Part shown: piece by piece, positions 8,228 through 17,189 of the stretch
How positions within the stretch are numbered: position 1 is the stretch's first letter
Layout of the letters: each line of letters starts with the position of its first letter
Assembly (NCBI RefSeq): GCF_030812195.1
Contig: NZ_JAUSSF010000001.1
Span: 1,736,001 to 1,800,000 of the forward strand
Length of the DNA: 64,000 bases
Origin: Chryseobacterium lathyri
Lineage (GTDB): Bacteria > Bacteroidota > Bacteroidia > Flavobacteriales > Weeksellaceae
Direction: 5' to 3'
The notes under the pieces: generated by a model
The model's database searches: none
What the model saw: only the letters and a program-made list of their open reading frames with translations
Told to the model about the DNA's origin: nothing
Position numbers and translations under genes: made by a program

Positions 8228-8312
8228 GTGACTTCGAGTGCCTATGTTCAGCATTAGCTTAGTTCAGTTTTAGTCTTCATCTACATCCGGCGGCTAAGGC
8301 ACTCGAAGCCAC
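8228..8312. repeat. Imperfect inverted repeat, 15-bp arms with 55-bp loop
   Basis: Left arm GTGACTTCGAGTGCC (8228-8242) and right arm GGCACTCGAAGCCAC (8298-8312) pair at 14 of 15 positions. It fills the space between two converging genes. It may serve as a two-way terminator, or be a copy of a dispersed palindromic intergenic element; only one copy is seen in this window. Confidence 0.6.
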
Positions 8313-8317
8313 CGGTT

Positions 8318-9523
8318 CTATCTTCCAAACTTAAAATACCTTGACAGCGGGTGTTTCTTCTTTTTCATAAACCGGGAAGCCATTTCCATACCTGTCACAG
8401 AAAAAGTAATTCCATTTCCTCCGAAACCCAGTACAAAATAAGAGTTCTTGAATTTTTTATGTTCTCCGATATAAGGCAATCCGTCTTTGGTTTCCCCAAA
8501 AGTTCCTGCCCATACAAAATCTGTATAAAAATGATAATCAGGTTTTATTTTTTTTAGGTTGCTCAGAATCTCTTTTTCCTTTTTATCCAGAATGGCATCA
8601 CGTTTTTCAGCACTGTAGAAATCTTCATCACCGCCCCCAATCAGGAGCCGGCCATCAGCCGTTGCCCTCATATAAATATAAGGGGTATCTGTATTCCAGA
8701 TCAAAGTATTGCTGATATTTTTGAATTTATCGTCATCAATTTCTGAAACGATTGCATAAGTGCTTTTTAAATCAACAAAATTTTCCTTCAGCAGGTTTTT
8801 GCTTTCATAACCAATACAGTAGATCACTTTTTTAGTTTTAATCTGAAAACCGCTGTCTACGCTCACAAGATTAAAACCTTTATGGTATTCCACCTTCTTC
8901 ATTTCGGTTTTATCAAAGATTTTCAGTCCCTTTTTTATGTTGTGCTGAAATAACTCATGAGCAAACCTGAAAGCATCAATACTAGCTCCCTGTTTAGAGA
9001 GAATAGCACCATAAGTCTTTTCAAACCCAAACTGTTCCAAAACCTGATCCGCCTCCAGCCATTTTACATTAAATCCTGCATTTTTTCTTGCAGTATATTC
9101 ATTTTTAAGCCAACTGACATCTTTCTTTTTTGATGCAAAATACAAGGATTTCTTCCGTTTAAAACCTGCATCAGATCTTATTTGTTTTGAAAGCTTTTCA
9201 AGAGTATCTATCGCATCCGAACATGCTTTGTAACTGTCTACAGCTCCTTTCTTACCAATCATTTTTTCCAGCTCAAAAAGAGGAACATCTATCTCATACT
9301 GCAGCATGGAAGTGGTTGCAGAGGTACTTCCGTTACAGAGTTCACGTTTGTCAATCAGGATCGTTTTATGGCCGTCACTGATCATTTGATGAGCAATAAG
9401 ACTTCCGGTAATTCCACCTCCTACAATTAATACATCACAATCTTCATTTGATTTCAGGGATGGATATGAAGCTGTTAATCCATTTTTTAAAAGCCAGAAA
9501 GGTTCATTTGATTTTAGATCCAT
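8318..9523 (-). CDS. FAD-dependent oxidoreductase, DAO (D-amino-acid oxidase) family
   Basis: A 401-residue flavoprotein. DVLIVGGGITGSLIAHQM near residue 29 is the dinucleotide-binding GxGxxG motif, followed by ILIDKRELCNGSTSATTSMLQYE, the DAO-family segment that covers the flavin. The C-terminal part has WAGTFGETKDGLPYIGE and FVLGFGGNGITFSVTGMEMA, the second flavin-contact region. There is no signal peptide and no C-terminal Rieske domain, unlike some relatives in this family. Relatives oxidise amino acids, sarcosine or gamma-glutamyl-polyamines; the substrate cannot be read from the sequence. It converges with the vWA gene and is divergent from the SpoIIAA-like gene. Confidence 0.88.
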   Translation of the reverse strand: MDLKSNEPFWLLKNGLTASYPSLKSNEDCDVLIVGGGITGSLIAHQMISDGHKTILIDKRELCNGSTSATTSMLQYEIDVPLFELEKMIGKKGAVDSYKACSDAIDTLEKLSKQIRSDAGFKRKKSLYFASKKKDVSWLKNEYTARKNAGFNVKWLEADQVLEQFGFEKTYGAILSKQGASIDAFRFAHELFQHNIKKGLKIFDKTEMKKVEYHKGFNLVSVDSGFQIKTKKVIYCIGYESKNLLKENFVDLKSTYAIVSEIDDDKFKNISNTLIWNTDTPYIYMRATADGRLLIGGGDEDFYSAEKRDAILDKKEKEILSNLKKIKPDYHFYTDFVWAGTFGETKDGLPYIGEHKKFKNSYFVLGFGGNGITFSVTGMEMASRFMKKKKHPLSRYFKFGR

Positions 9524-9638
9524 AATTGAATATTACATTTAAAACAATAATATTTATAAGTATTTTAACGATTTTTTATCAATTTATGGTGCAATTATTG
9601 TACCCAGTTTTAAAATCCAACCACTTAAAATAATTACT

Positions 9639-10019
9639 ATGATAACAATTATTCCAGAAGCTCCGGAAAATGTTGCAGCATTCAGTGCAACCGGAGATGT
9701 GACGAAAGAAGATTTTGAAAACCTTGTCATTCCTCATGTAAAAGAAAAGGTAGATCAGTTTGGCGAGCTGAATTACTTACTGTATTTGGATACTGATCTG
9801 GATAATTTTACCATGGGTGCATGGCTTCAAGACGCATTTTTAGGATTAAAAAATCTTACAAAATGGAACCGTACAGCTATTGTTACAGACAAAGAGGGGG
9901 TACAGAATTTCACGGAAATTTTCAGTGTTCTGATGCCGGGAGAATTTAAATCTTTCCCTAAAGAAAACTTATATAATGCACTTTACTGGTGTAAGAACGG
10001 TAATGAAGTAGAAGTTTAG
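9639..10019 (+). CDS. SpoIIAA-like (STAS/SpoIIAA fold) protein
   Basis: A 126-residue cytoplasmic protein. The pattern MITIIPEAPENVAAFSATGDVTKEDF, then LNYLLYLDTDLDNFTMGAWLQDAFLGLKN and RTAIVTDKEGVQNFTEIFSVLMPGEFKSF matches the SpoIIAA-like (DUF3478) family, in which the STAS-type fold binds small hydrophobic ligands rather than acting in sporulation. It stands alone with a strong terminator after it. Function in the cell is unknown. Confidence 0.85.
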   Translation: MITIIPEAPENVAAFSATGDVTKEDFENLVIPHVKEKVDQFGELNYLLYLDTDLDNFTMGAWLQDAFLGLKNLTKWNRTAIVTDKEGVQNFTEIFSVLMPGEFKSFPKENLYNALYWCKNGNEVEV

Positions 10020-10035
10020 CATTATTGATAAAGAA

Positions 10036-10073
10036 AAAGAGGCTTTGTTCAGCTGCTGAACAAAGCCTCTTTT
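10036..10073 (+). terminator. Strong rho-independent terminator
   Basis: AAAGAGGCTTTGTTCAG - CTG - CTGAACAAAGCCTCTTT: a perfect 17-bp stem just after the SpoIIAA-like gene, with A and T tracts at either side so it can stop transcription from both directions. Confidence 0.9.
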
Positions 10074-10172
10074 GTATATATACAGTTGATCTAAATCTGT
10101 AAAATGCTTTATTTACACATTTTTTGATGTGAATCTTAAGTAATTTTAATGAAACTTAATCTCAGTTAATAT

Positions 10173-11372
10173 TTACTTTTCACAAGGCACACATTCTATC
10201 ACTGTTTCATCATTAGGAGCTTCTTTACCATACAGATATCTGTATCTCAAGCTTATTAGCAGACCAATGAATGTCATTCCAACTCCTACTAACGAAGGAT
10301 ATTTGAAGGAAAACCCATATTCCAAAGGAATTCCACCCAGAAATGCTCCCATCGCATTGGCAATATTAAACGCAGCCTGCATAAATGCCGCAGCCATCAT
10401 TTCACTTTTTGGAGCCGCTTTCATCATCATGATATTAATAGGTGCGGCAACGGACATCGACAGTGCTCCGCAGATGAATGTCAGTACTAATGCTATATTC
10501 TGGTTATCTGCAAAGAAAAATACCCCTCCCAAAGAAATCATCATCAGAAAGATCAGTAATGCACATGTTTTTTCAGGCCCGAGCCTGTCGGAAATAAATC
10601 CTCCGGCAAGGTTTCCAACAACCATTCCGGCACCGGCAAGGATCATCACATACGCCATCTGATTGCTTTGGATTCCCGCCACTATCGTCATTAAAGGAGT
10701 AATATAACTGAGCCATGTGAAAAGCCCTCCAAATCCAATCGCTGTAATTCCTAAAACCAGCCATGATTGCTTATTTTTAAGAAATTTCAATTCTTCCAGA
10801 AAGTGGGTATCCTGATTGGATTCTATGGCAGGAAGCCATAATTTCAGGAATAATATGGCAAAAAGGCCTATTAATGCTACAATTGCAAAATACAGTTTCC
10901 AATGGTAAACATGTCCGATATAAGTGACCAGCGGAACCATAATCAAATTTGCTACTGTAAGCCCTGTAAACATTAAGGATATATAAAATGCCTCCTTCCC
11001 TTTCCCTGCCATACGGGATGCTACTACCGTTCCTACTCCGAAGAACGCACCATGAGGAAGTCCAGACATAAATCTAATGATCAGCATACTCGTATAATCA
11101 GGAGCCACCGCGGAAAGTCCGTTAAATAATGTGAAAAGGATCATTAAAACCATCAGCACTTTTTTAGGCGGAAATTTCACGGAATACCCAATCAGGATCG
11201 GAGCCCCAATCACCACTCCCATCGCATAGGCCGAGATGAGGTGCCCTGCTTCGGGAATGGTAATTTTTAAGGTGTTGGCAATATCAGGGAGCAGTCCCAT
11301 TACGGTAAATTCCGTAGTCCCTATCCCCAGGCCGCCTATGGCTAACGGTATTATTCTTTTATCAATCTTCAT
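10173..11372 (-). CDS. MFS transporter, DHA1/AraJ-type exporter
   Basis: A 399-residue protein with twelve predicted membrane helices. The start is the ATG at 11372 (MKIDKRIIPLAIGGLGIGTTEFTVMG); the frame is open further upstream but encodes charged, non-conserved sequence. GLGIGTTEFTVMGLLPDIA in helix 1 and the loop RFMSGLPHGAFFGVG are typical of the DHA1 drug/sugar exporters (AraJ, YdhP). A conserved Gly-Gly-Phe-Ile-Ser-Asp-Arg-Leu-Gly loop (GGFISDRLGPE) lies in the second half. It is divergent from an AraC regulator 194 bases away, which probably controls it. The substrate is unknown. Confidence 0.92.
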   Translation of the reverse strand: MKIDKRIIPLAIGGLGIGTTEFTVMGLLPDIANTLKITIPEAGHLISAYAMGVVIGAPILIGYSVKFPPKKVLMVLMILFTLFNGLSAVAPDYTSMLIIRFMSGLPHGAFFGVGTVVASRMAGKGKEAFYISLMFTGLTVANLIMVPLVTYIGHVYHWKLYFAIVALIGLFAILFLKLWLPAIESNQDTHFLEELKFLKNKQSWLVLGITAIGFGGLFTWLSYITPLMTIVAGIQSNQMAYVMILAGAGMVVGNLAGGFISDRLGPEKTCALLIFLMMISLGGVFFFADNQNIALVLTFICGALSMSVAAPINIMMMKAAPKSEMMAAAFMQAAFNIANAMGAFLGGIPLEYGFSFKYPSLVGVGMTFIGLLISLRYRYLYGKEAPNDETVIECVPCEK

Positions 11373-11566
11373 TGTCAGTAAACTTCTTTTTCGAATTAAT
11401 TTTAAATGATTTTTTCTGAAAAATAAAAACAGCTTGCCATCTTTACTTTGAAAGTGCAAAATTCGCAAGAAATATCGGCTTTCACTTCTCTTGAAATGAT
11501 AAAAATTTGCTCCATATTAACCTTTTTACGTAAATTTAAAATCAGAATCAATCAAATAAGAACAAG

Positions 11567-12427
11567 ATGAAAATCCAGAAAGAAGTCATAGAATTTGAAA
11601 GCGGGAAGTCTTTTAAGCTTTTTTCACCGTCTTTAAAGAACTGTTTTTTCTGGCACCATCACCCGGAAATAGAACTTGTTTATGTAGAAGCTATTAATGG
11701 GATCCGCCATGTGGGACGAGATATTTCTGTTTTTACAGAAAGCGATCTGCTTCTGATAGGGTCCAATGTCCCTCATCTTAATTTTGATTATGGTATCCAG
11801 ACGGAATGCAGACAATTGGTGCTTCAGATGAGAGAGAATTTTCTTCAGGATATCATTGTTCACGTTCCTGAGTTTGATACCATTAAGAAACTTCTGGAAA
11901 AGTCTTATTTAGGGCTTTCATTTTCCGGAGAAACAAAAAAAAAGGTTGTCGAAAAACTTCATGAGATCAAAGATAAAAACTCTTTTGATTCACTCATAAG
12001 ACTGATTGAAATTCTGCAAATCCTTGCTGACTCAGATGAAGTAAAAGAACTGAATAAGGAAGATACCAGGATAAAATGGTTTCTTAATGACAAGATCAGA
12101 ATGGGAACTATCTACGATTACATCCACGGAAATTATGATAAAAAACCGAATGTCAACGAAATTGCAAAGATTGTAGGCCTTAGCACTCCTGCTTTCTGCC
12201 GTTATTTTAAAAAGCAGACGAATATGACGTTCACGGATTTTGTTAATAATTACAGGATCAATCAGGCTAAGATATTTCTGCTAAAGGATTATTCAGTAAC
12301 AGAGGTTTGTTTCCAGGTAGGTTTTGAGAGCCTGTCCTATTTTAATAAGCTTTTCAAGCAGCATACAGGTGAAACACCGTCAGAATTCAGGAAAAAGCAT
12401 TTGAAGAATATCGAGGTGAGAAACTAA
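11567..12427 (+). CDS. AraC-family transcriptional regulator
   Basis: A 286-residue regulator. The N-terminal half is a cupin-like sensing domain (FFWHHHPEIELVYVEAINGIRHVGRDI, with several His that fit a metal or ligand site). The C-terminal 100 residues hold two helix-turn-helix units: NVNEIAKIVGLSTPAFCRYFKKQTNMTFTDFVNNYRINQAK and VTEVCFQVGFESLSYFNKLFKQHTGETPSEFRK, which ends with the AraC signature. It faces the MFS exporter across a 194-base intergenic region, the usual layout for a local regulator of an exporter. Confidence 0.94.
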   Translation: MKIQKEVIEFESGKSFKLFSPSLKNCFFWHHHPEIELVYVEAINGIRHVGRDISVFTESDLLLIGSNVPHLNFDYGIQTECRQLVLQMRENFLQDIIVHVPEFDTIKKLLEKSYLGLSFSGETKKKVVEKLHEIKDKNSFDSLIRLIEILQILADSDEVKELNKEDTRIKWFLNDKIRMGTIYDYIHGNYDKKPNVNEIAKIVGLSTPAFCRYFKKQTNMTFTDFVNNYRINQAKIFLLKDYSVTEVCFQVGFESLSYFNKLFKQHTGETPSEFRKKHLKNIEVRN

Positions 12428-12523
12428 TATGCGTTTCATATTTAATATTTTATTCACACTGATTGCACGAATAGCACAGATTTTTTTGTGCTGAAATTTT
12501 AATATTTTAATTAGAAAGATAAA

Positions 12524-12552
12524 AAAACCGCCTCATTTCTGAAGCGGTTATA
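12524..12552. terminator. Bidirectional terminator between araC-type gene and lipA
   Basis: AACCGC - loop - GCGGTT hairpin with A tract on one side and T-rich sequence on the other, located between two converging genes. Confidence 0.8.
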
Positions 12553-12555
12553 TTT

Positions 12556-13422
12556 TTAATGAATATGTTTTTCAGCATGGTAGGAACTTCTTACCAATGG
12601 TGAGCTTTCCACATGTCTGAAGCCTAAGCTTCTTGCAAAATCTCCAAGTTCATCAAACTCTTCCGGTGTAATGAATTTTTTTACCGGCAGATGTTTTTTA
12701 GTAGGCTGAAGATACTGACCAAGCGTAATGACATCTACGTTGGCATTTCTGATATCCTCAATGGTCTGAAAAACTTCATCTTTAGTCTCACCCAAACCAA
12801 GCATTACACCTGTTTTTGTTCTTCTCTGGCCAGCTTCTTTTAAGTATCTCAATACTTCTAAGCTTCTCTCATATTTAGCCTGAATCCTAACTTCTCTTGT
12901 CAGGCGTTTTACAGTTTCCATATTGTGAGAGATCACTTCAGGAGCTACATCTACCAGCCTGTCAATATGTTTGGTAAGCCCCTGGAAGTCCGGAATAAGT
13001 GTTTCCATGGTGGTTCCTGGAGAAATTCTTCTTACCGCATTTACCGTTTCAGCCCAAAGAATAGAACCCATGTCTTTCAGATCATCACGGTCTACAGAGG
13101 TAAGAACAGCATGCTTGATCTTCATTAATTTAATAGAACGTGCCACTTTTTCTGGCTCATCCCAATTAACATCAAGCGGCTTTCCTGTTTTTACACCACA
13201 GAATCCGCAGCTTCTTGTACAGATATTTCCTAAGATCATGAACGTTGCCGTTCCTTCTCCCCAGCATTCTCCCATATTCGGACAGCTTCCGCTCTGGCAT
13301 ATGGTATTTAATTTATATTTGTCGACCAAAGTCCTAAGCTCTCTGTAATTCTTTCCGGTAGGAAGTTTTACGCGGATCCACTTTGGTTTTTGAACGGTAG
13401 TATCTTGAACTAAATTTTCCAT
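12556..13422 (-). CDS. lipA: Lipoyl synthase
   Basis: A 288-residue radical SAM enzyme that inserts two sulfurs into protein-bound octanoate to form the lipoyl cofactor of 2-oxoacid dehydrogenases and the glycine cleavage system. Both iron-sulfur ligation sites are intact: the auxiliary cluster CxxxxCxxxxxC (C42, C47, C53 in [12 protein letters not shown]) and the radical SAM CxxxCxxC (C68, C72, C75 in CTRSCGFC). The C-terminal RSSYHA holds the serine that ligates the auxiliary cluster. Length and motifs are normal. The gene appears to stand alone. Confidence 0.97.
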   Translation of the reverse strand: MENLVQDTTVQKPKWIRVKLPTGKNYRELRTLVDKYKLNTICQSGSCPNMGECWGEGTATFMILGNICTRSCGFCGVKTGKPLDVNWDEPEKVARSIKLMKIKHAVLTSVDRDDLKDMGSILWAETVNAVRRISPGTTMETLIPDFQGLTKHIDRLVDVAPEVISHNMETVKRLTREVRIQAKYERSLEVLRYLKEAGQRRTKTGVMLGLGETKDEVFQTIEDIRNANVDVITLGQYLQPTKKHLPVKKFITPEEFDELGDFARSLGFRHVESSPLVRSSYHAEKHIH

Positions 13423-13536
13423 CTCTAAAATTGAAGCTCAAAGTTAAGGAATTTTTAATGGAAACCATCTACTGGAAATATTGATGGAACAGATAATTCA
13501 AAATATAATTGTAATTTTAAACACCAAATTTAAGCC

Positions 13537-14169
13537 ATGAAAAAGATCCTATTTACTCTATCCGTTATTATCAGTACGTTTTGCTTTGCTCAGAAAGAAC
13601 TTCAGCCTGCCGGCTCAGAGATTATTGAAACTGTGGAAGGCGATCTGGACGGTGATAAAATTCCTGAAAGAGTGGTTATTTATACAACAGCAGATGAAGG
13701 TGAATTGGGTAAGATCCGTGAAATCCAGATTCAGAAAAAAAGTGGCGGAACATGGATGATCCTGAGTAAATCAAGAAATGCCATTCTTGAAAGTGCCGGT
13801 GGAGGAATGATGGGTGATCCCTACCAGGGAACAACTATTGAAAAGGGAATCCTGAATATCACCCAGGCAGGCGGAAGCAGCTGGAAATGGGACTACACAG
13901 ACAAATACAGATTTCAGAACGGGCATTTTGAACTGATTGGCCATTCTTCAACATATGGAAGACCGGGAGATTATTGGACAGATATAGACTTTAATCTTTC
14001 CACAGGGCAGCTCAATTATAAAAAAGAGGTTGAAAATACTGCTGAATATGGTAAATCCAAACAGGAAACCTATATTAAAAAAGGATTGAAAATAGATCTG
14101 CAGAACAGGAATCAAAAGGAACCAAGGAAAATTATTCTTCCTAAAACAAAGGAGGAAGTTTATTTGTAA
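13537..14169 (+). CDS. Secreted protein of unknown function
   Basis: A 210-residue protein with signal peptide MKKILFTLSVIISTFCFAQ. The mature part opens with a Glu-Gly-Asp-Leu-Asp-Gly-Asp-Lys-Ile-Pro-Glu stretch, an FG-GAP/integrin-like calcium-loop pattern, followed by predicted beta strands (RVVIYTTAD, REIQIQKKSGGTWMIL, Gly-rich ESAGGGMMGDPY, ILNITQAGGSSWKWDYTDKYRF). Such single-copy proteins are common in Chryseobacterium-type genomes. It lies alone between lipA (divergent) and a sigma-factor gene (convergent). I do not recognise a defined family. Confidence 0.8.
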   Translation: MKKILFTLSVIISTFCFAQKELQPAGSEIIETVEGDLDGDKIPERVVIYTTADEGELGKIREIQIQKKSGGTWMILSKSRNAILESAGGGMMGDPYQGTTIEKGILNITQAGGSSWKWDYTDKYRFQNGHFELIGHSSTYGRPGDYWTDIDFNLSTGQLNYKKEVENTAEYGKSKQETYIKKGLKIDLQNRNQKEPRKIILPKTKEEVYL

Positions 14170-14216
14170 AGATTAAGATTTGAGCTTCAATTTAAGTTTG
14201 AAGAGCCAATCCCTTA

Positions 14217-14777
14217 CTAATTATCATCAAATTCATTATTTTTCAGCAGCTCAGCAAGAACTTTCTTGGCGCGCATCACCCTTACTTTGGTATTGGCAAC
14301 GGAAATTCCGAGCTCTTCTGCAATTTCTTTGATGCTTTTTTCTTCGAAGAATCTTAGTTTGATAATGTCCTGGTAATTGGCATCCAGCGACTCAATGGTC
14401 TTGATGATTTTTTTCTGCTCTTCATTGGAGATCATCAGCTCTTCCGGAGATTTTGCAAACTGATTTTTAACCTCATCAAGATTTTCGGTAGGATCCTGGT
14501 TTTCACGGCTTCTTTTTCTCCAGAAATCGATGACTGTATTCTGGGCAATCGTTAATATCCAAGTTTTAAACTGAAAATGAGGATCATACATATCCAGCTT
14601 CGACAGCACTTTGGAAAAAACATTCACCGTAATCTCATCTGCATCATTTTCATCTTTCACTTTTTTCATAACAAAAGAAAAAACATCCACCCAAAATACA
14701 TTGATGAGTCTTGTCTGGGCCTTCTGGTCCTTCTCTTTTGCCTTTTGAATAAGCAGAAATAGCTGTTCGTCGTTCAT
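14217..14777 (-). CDS. RNA polymerase sigma-70 family (ECF-type) sigma factor
   Basis: A 186-residue sigma factor. The start is the ATG at 14777 (MNDEQLFLLIQKAKEKD); the open frame continues 12 codons upstream without coding character. Region 2 is seen in WVDVFSFVMKKVKDENDADEITVNVFSKVLSKL and FQFKTWILTIAQNTVIDFWRKR (-10 recognition), region 4 in LDANYQDIIKLRFFEEKSIKEIAEELGISVANTKVRVMRAKKVL. No anti-sigma gene lies next to it, so control of its activity is not apparent. It is divergent from tyrS. Confidence 0.93.
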   Translation of the reverse strand: MNDEQLFLLIQKAKEKDQKAQTRLINVFWVDVFSFVMKKVKDENDADEITVNVFSKVLSKLDMYDPHFQFKTWILTIAQNTVIDFWRKRSRENQDPTENLDEVKNQFAKSPEELMISNEEQKKIIKTIESLDANYQDIIKLRFFEEKSIKEIAEELGISVANTKVRVMRAKKVLAELLKNNEFDDN

Positions 14778-14886
14778 TATTAACAAATATAATTTTTTTA
14801 AGTGAAAGCACAAAGGTGCAGACAGGCCTTTTTATCCTTGAATTTTTTTACGTTCTGACATCTATTCTCTATACTCCTGAATTTAC

Positions 14887-14894
14887 TATCTTTG
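14887..14894 (+). promoter_or_regulatory. Bacteroidota -7 box of tyrS (TATCTTTG)
   Basis: TATCTTTG matches TAnnTTTG exactly and is 28 bases before the tyrS ATG. No obvious TTG -33 element at the normal spacing. Confidence 0.6.
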
Positions 14895-14922
14895 CATCGT
14901 AAAATTTTAAAGAAAATTATAG

Positions 14923-16218
14923 ATGAATTCCTTTATAGAAGAACTAAAATGGCGTGGTCTTTTTGCCGATATGATGCCAGGAACCGATGAACAACTGAAT
15001 AAAGAGGTAACTACTGCATATATTGGTTTCGACCCGACTGCTGATTCTTTGCATATCGGAAGCCTTATCCAGATCAAAATTTTAGCACATTTCCAGCAGC
15101 ACGGACACAAACCAATCGCTTTGGTGGGTGGTGCTACAGGAATGATCGGAGATCCTTCAGGGAAATCTGCAGAGAGAAACCTGCTGGATGAAGCCACTCT
15201 TCTTCATTATGTGGACTGTTTAAAGAACCAGCTTTCAAGATTTTTAGATTTTGACGGCAATGGTCCCACTAAAGCGGAATTAGTCAACAATTACGACTGG
15301 ATGAAGAATATTTCTTTCCTTGATTTTGCTAAAAACGTAGGAAAGAACATCACCGTTAATTATATGATGGCGAAGGACTCTGTAAAGAAAAGATTTTCAG
15401 GAGATGGCGGAGCAGACGGCATGAGTTTTACTGAATTCACTTACCAGCTTATCCAGGGATATGACTTCCTTCATCTGTACCAAAATAATAATGTGAAGCT
15501 TCAGATGGGAGGTTCTGACCAGTGGGGAAACATCACAACAGGTACTGAACTCATCCGAAGAAAAGCCCAGGGAGAAGCGTTTGCATTAACGGTCCCTTTA
15601 ATTACTAAGGCTGACGGTTCTAAATTCGGGAAGTCTGAAAGCGGAGAAAATTATTGGCTGGACAAAAAGAAAACATCACCATACAAATTCTACCAGTTCT
15701 GGTTGAATGCTACGGATGAAGATGCAGAAAGATTTATTAAATTCTACACATTCATTGGAAGGGAAGAAATTGAAGCTTTAATTGAAGAACATAAAACAGT
15801 TCCTCACGAAAGAAAACTTCAAAAGAGACTAGCTGAAGAAGTAACGGTATGGGTACACGGAAGAGATGAGTATGAAAAAGCGGTTAAAGCTTCAGAAATT
15901 CTTTTCGGACGTTCTACAGCTGAAGACCTTGTAAGTCTTGACGAGGAAACGTTCCTGGAGGTTTTTGATGGTGTTCCGCAAAAAGAAATTGCAAAAGCTG
16001 ATGTTCTGGGAATGAGTATTGTTGATCTTCTTTCAGAGAAATCAGGATTCTTAAAGTCTAAAAGTGAGGCTCAAAGAGAGATCAAAGGGAATGCAATTTC
16101 TGTAAACAAAGAAAAGGTAAATGATACTTATACAGCCAATGAAGGCGATCTTATCGACGGTAAGTTCTTACTGCTTCAAAAAGGTAAGAAAAGTTACTTT
16201 ATTGTGAAAGTACAGTAA
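14923..16218 (+). CDS. tyrS: Tyrosyl-tRNA synthetase
   Basis: A 431-residue class I aminoacyl-tRNA synthetase. The HIGH-type motif is HIGS (in [12 protein letters not shown], about residue 45) and the KMSKS-type motif is KFGKS (in [12 protein letters not shown], about residue 242). Tyrosine-pocket motifs are present: [27 protein letters not shown] and GGSDQWGNI. The C-terminal 80 residues form the S4-like RNA-binding domain ([15 protein letters not shown]). Length is as expected. It has its own -7 box and a strong terminator, so it is monocistronic. Confidence 0.98.
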   Translation: MNSFIEELKWRGLFADMMPGTDEQLNKEVTTAYIGFDPTADSLHIGSLIQIKILAHFQQHGHKPIALVGGATGMIGDPSGKSAERNLLDEATLLHYVDCLKNQLSRFLDFDGNGPTKAELVNNYDWMKNISFLDFAKNVGKNITVNYMMAKDSVKKRFSGDGGADGMSFTEFTYQLIQGYDFLHLYQNNNVKLQMGGSDQWGNITTGTELIRRKAQGEAFALTVPLITKADGSKFGKSESGENYWLDKKKTSPYKFYQFWLNATDEDAERFIKFYTFIGREEIEALIEEHKTVPHERKLQKRLAEEVTVWVHGRDEYEKAVKASEILFGRSTAEDLVSLDEETFLEVFDGVPQKEIAKADVLGMSIVDLLSEKSGFLKSKSEAQREIKGNAISVNKEKVNDTYTANEGDLIDGKFLLLQKGKKSYFIVKVQ

Positions 16219-16237
16219 AAATCTTTAAATAATATTT

Positions 16238-16274
16238 AAAAAGAGCGGCTTTGGAACCAAAGCCGCTCTTTTTA
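16238..16274 (+). terminator. Terminator of tyrS
   Basis: AAAGAGCGGCTTTGG - AA - CCAAAGCCGCTCTTT stem of 15 bp followed by T residues, 20 bases after the tyrS stop. Confidence 0.92.
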
Positions 16275-16365
16275 ATACAAAATTTTCAATCTGAAAAGGT
16301 TACTTCATCTTTGAAAACAAATAAAGATAAAAATTATTAAAGCCTTACTGTATATAAATAATCAT

Positions 16366-16875
16366 TTAATTGAATGAATACTGCTTTGTAAAATCGGCCC
16401 CGTTGGTCGTTAAATTAATGTTTTCATTAACTACTGTTGTGCCGTTCTTTTCTATTTTATACGTTCCTGTAATAGAAGAATTGAAGTTGACAACCTGAAT
16501 TGAAGCTGACAAGGCTGCAATAGGGGAATTGGTCTCAATAATATAGGTTTGGGTAGAACCGGCAAAACTATTGTCGTTTAATCCTACAGCTGTTTGTCCG
16601 TTTTGAACAGTCCCATTAATTTTCCATATGGAACTGTTATTTTGATGATCACTTCCTGAAGCAACTACCGAAACATAATCATCGGTAGAATTTACCCCAT
16701 TCAAAGTAACAGTTATTTTATAATTGGCGCCCTCACTTACAGCTCCTCCTCCTGCATCACCATCGTCATCATCTTTGCTGCATGAAGATACAAAGCCCAA
16801 AAGAAGCGCTGTCATTAAAAAAGCAACTGCATTTCTGAGTGTTCCGTGTAAACTGATTTTTTTCATAATTCTCAT
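16366..16875 (-). CDS. Surface-exported lipoprotein, unknown function
   Basis: A 169-residue protein with a lipoprotein signal (AFLMTALLLGFVSSC) and, directly after the Cys, SKDDDDGDAGGG. Acidic residues right after the lipidated Cys are the lipoprotein export signal of Bacteroidota and suggest the protein is carried to the outer face of the outer membrane. The mature part is beta-rich with many Asn, Thr and Gly (YKITVTLNGVNSTDDYVSVVASGS). It is divergent from the NarL-type two-component system, and a similar lipoprotein lies at the other end of that pair. Start could also be the Met three codons in (MKKISL). Confidence 0.82.
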   Translation of the reverse strand: MRIMKKISLHGTLRNAVAFLMTALLLGFVSSCSKDDDDGDAGGGAVSEGANYKITVTLNGVNSTDDYVSVVASGSDHQNNSSIWKINGTVQNGQTAVGLNDNSFAGSTQTYIIETNSPIAALSASIQVVNFNSSITGTYKIEKNGTTVVNENINLTTNGADFTKQYSFN

Positions 16876-17189
16876 ATTATTAATTTATAAACTAATTCTT
16901 ATCTGCATTTTATTTCTATATTTTTTCATCAAATTTTGCAATGTTTTTATTTTTTTATTTCACCCATTCCACTCTTCAAAGTTTATTCGGATGTGTATTA
17001 CAAAACTACCCTGTATGCCCGGAAGGAACAATACATAGAAAACAGTATTTAGATCTACCTATTTTTAGGTATTTCACACTTATCACCCAATAGCTACTTT
17101 AAAAAAATGAAGTACATTACAGACACATATTGTTTTTTTTAATAAATTCATAAAATATTTATAATATAAATCATGATTACACAAAAAGC

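Noticed and set aside
10267..10662. 131-codon + strand frame inside the MFS gene
   Set aside because: Antisense to the twelve-helix transporter; hydrophobicity comes from the mirrored codons of the membrane segments.
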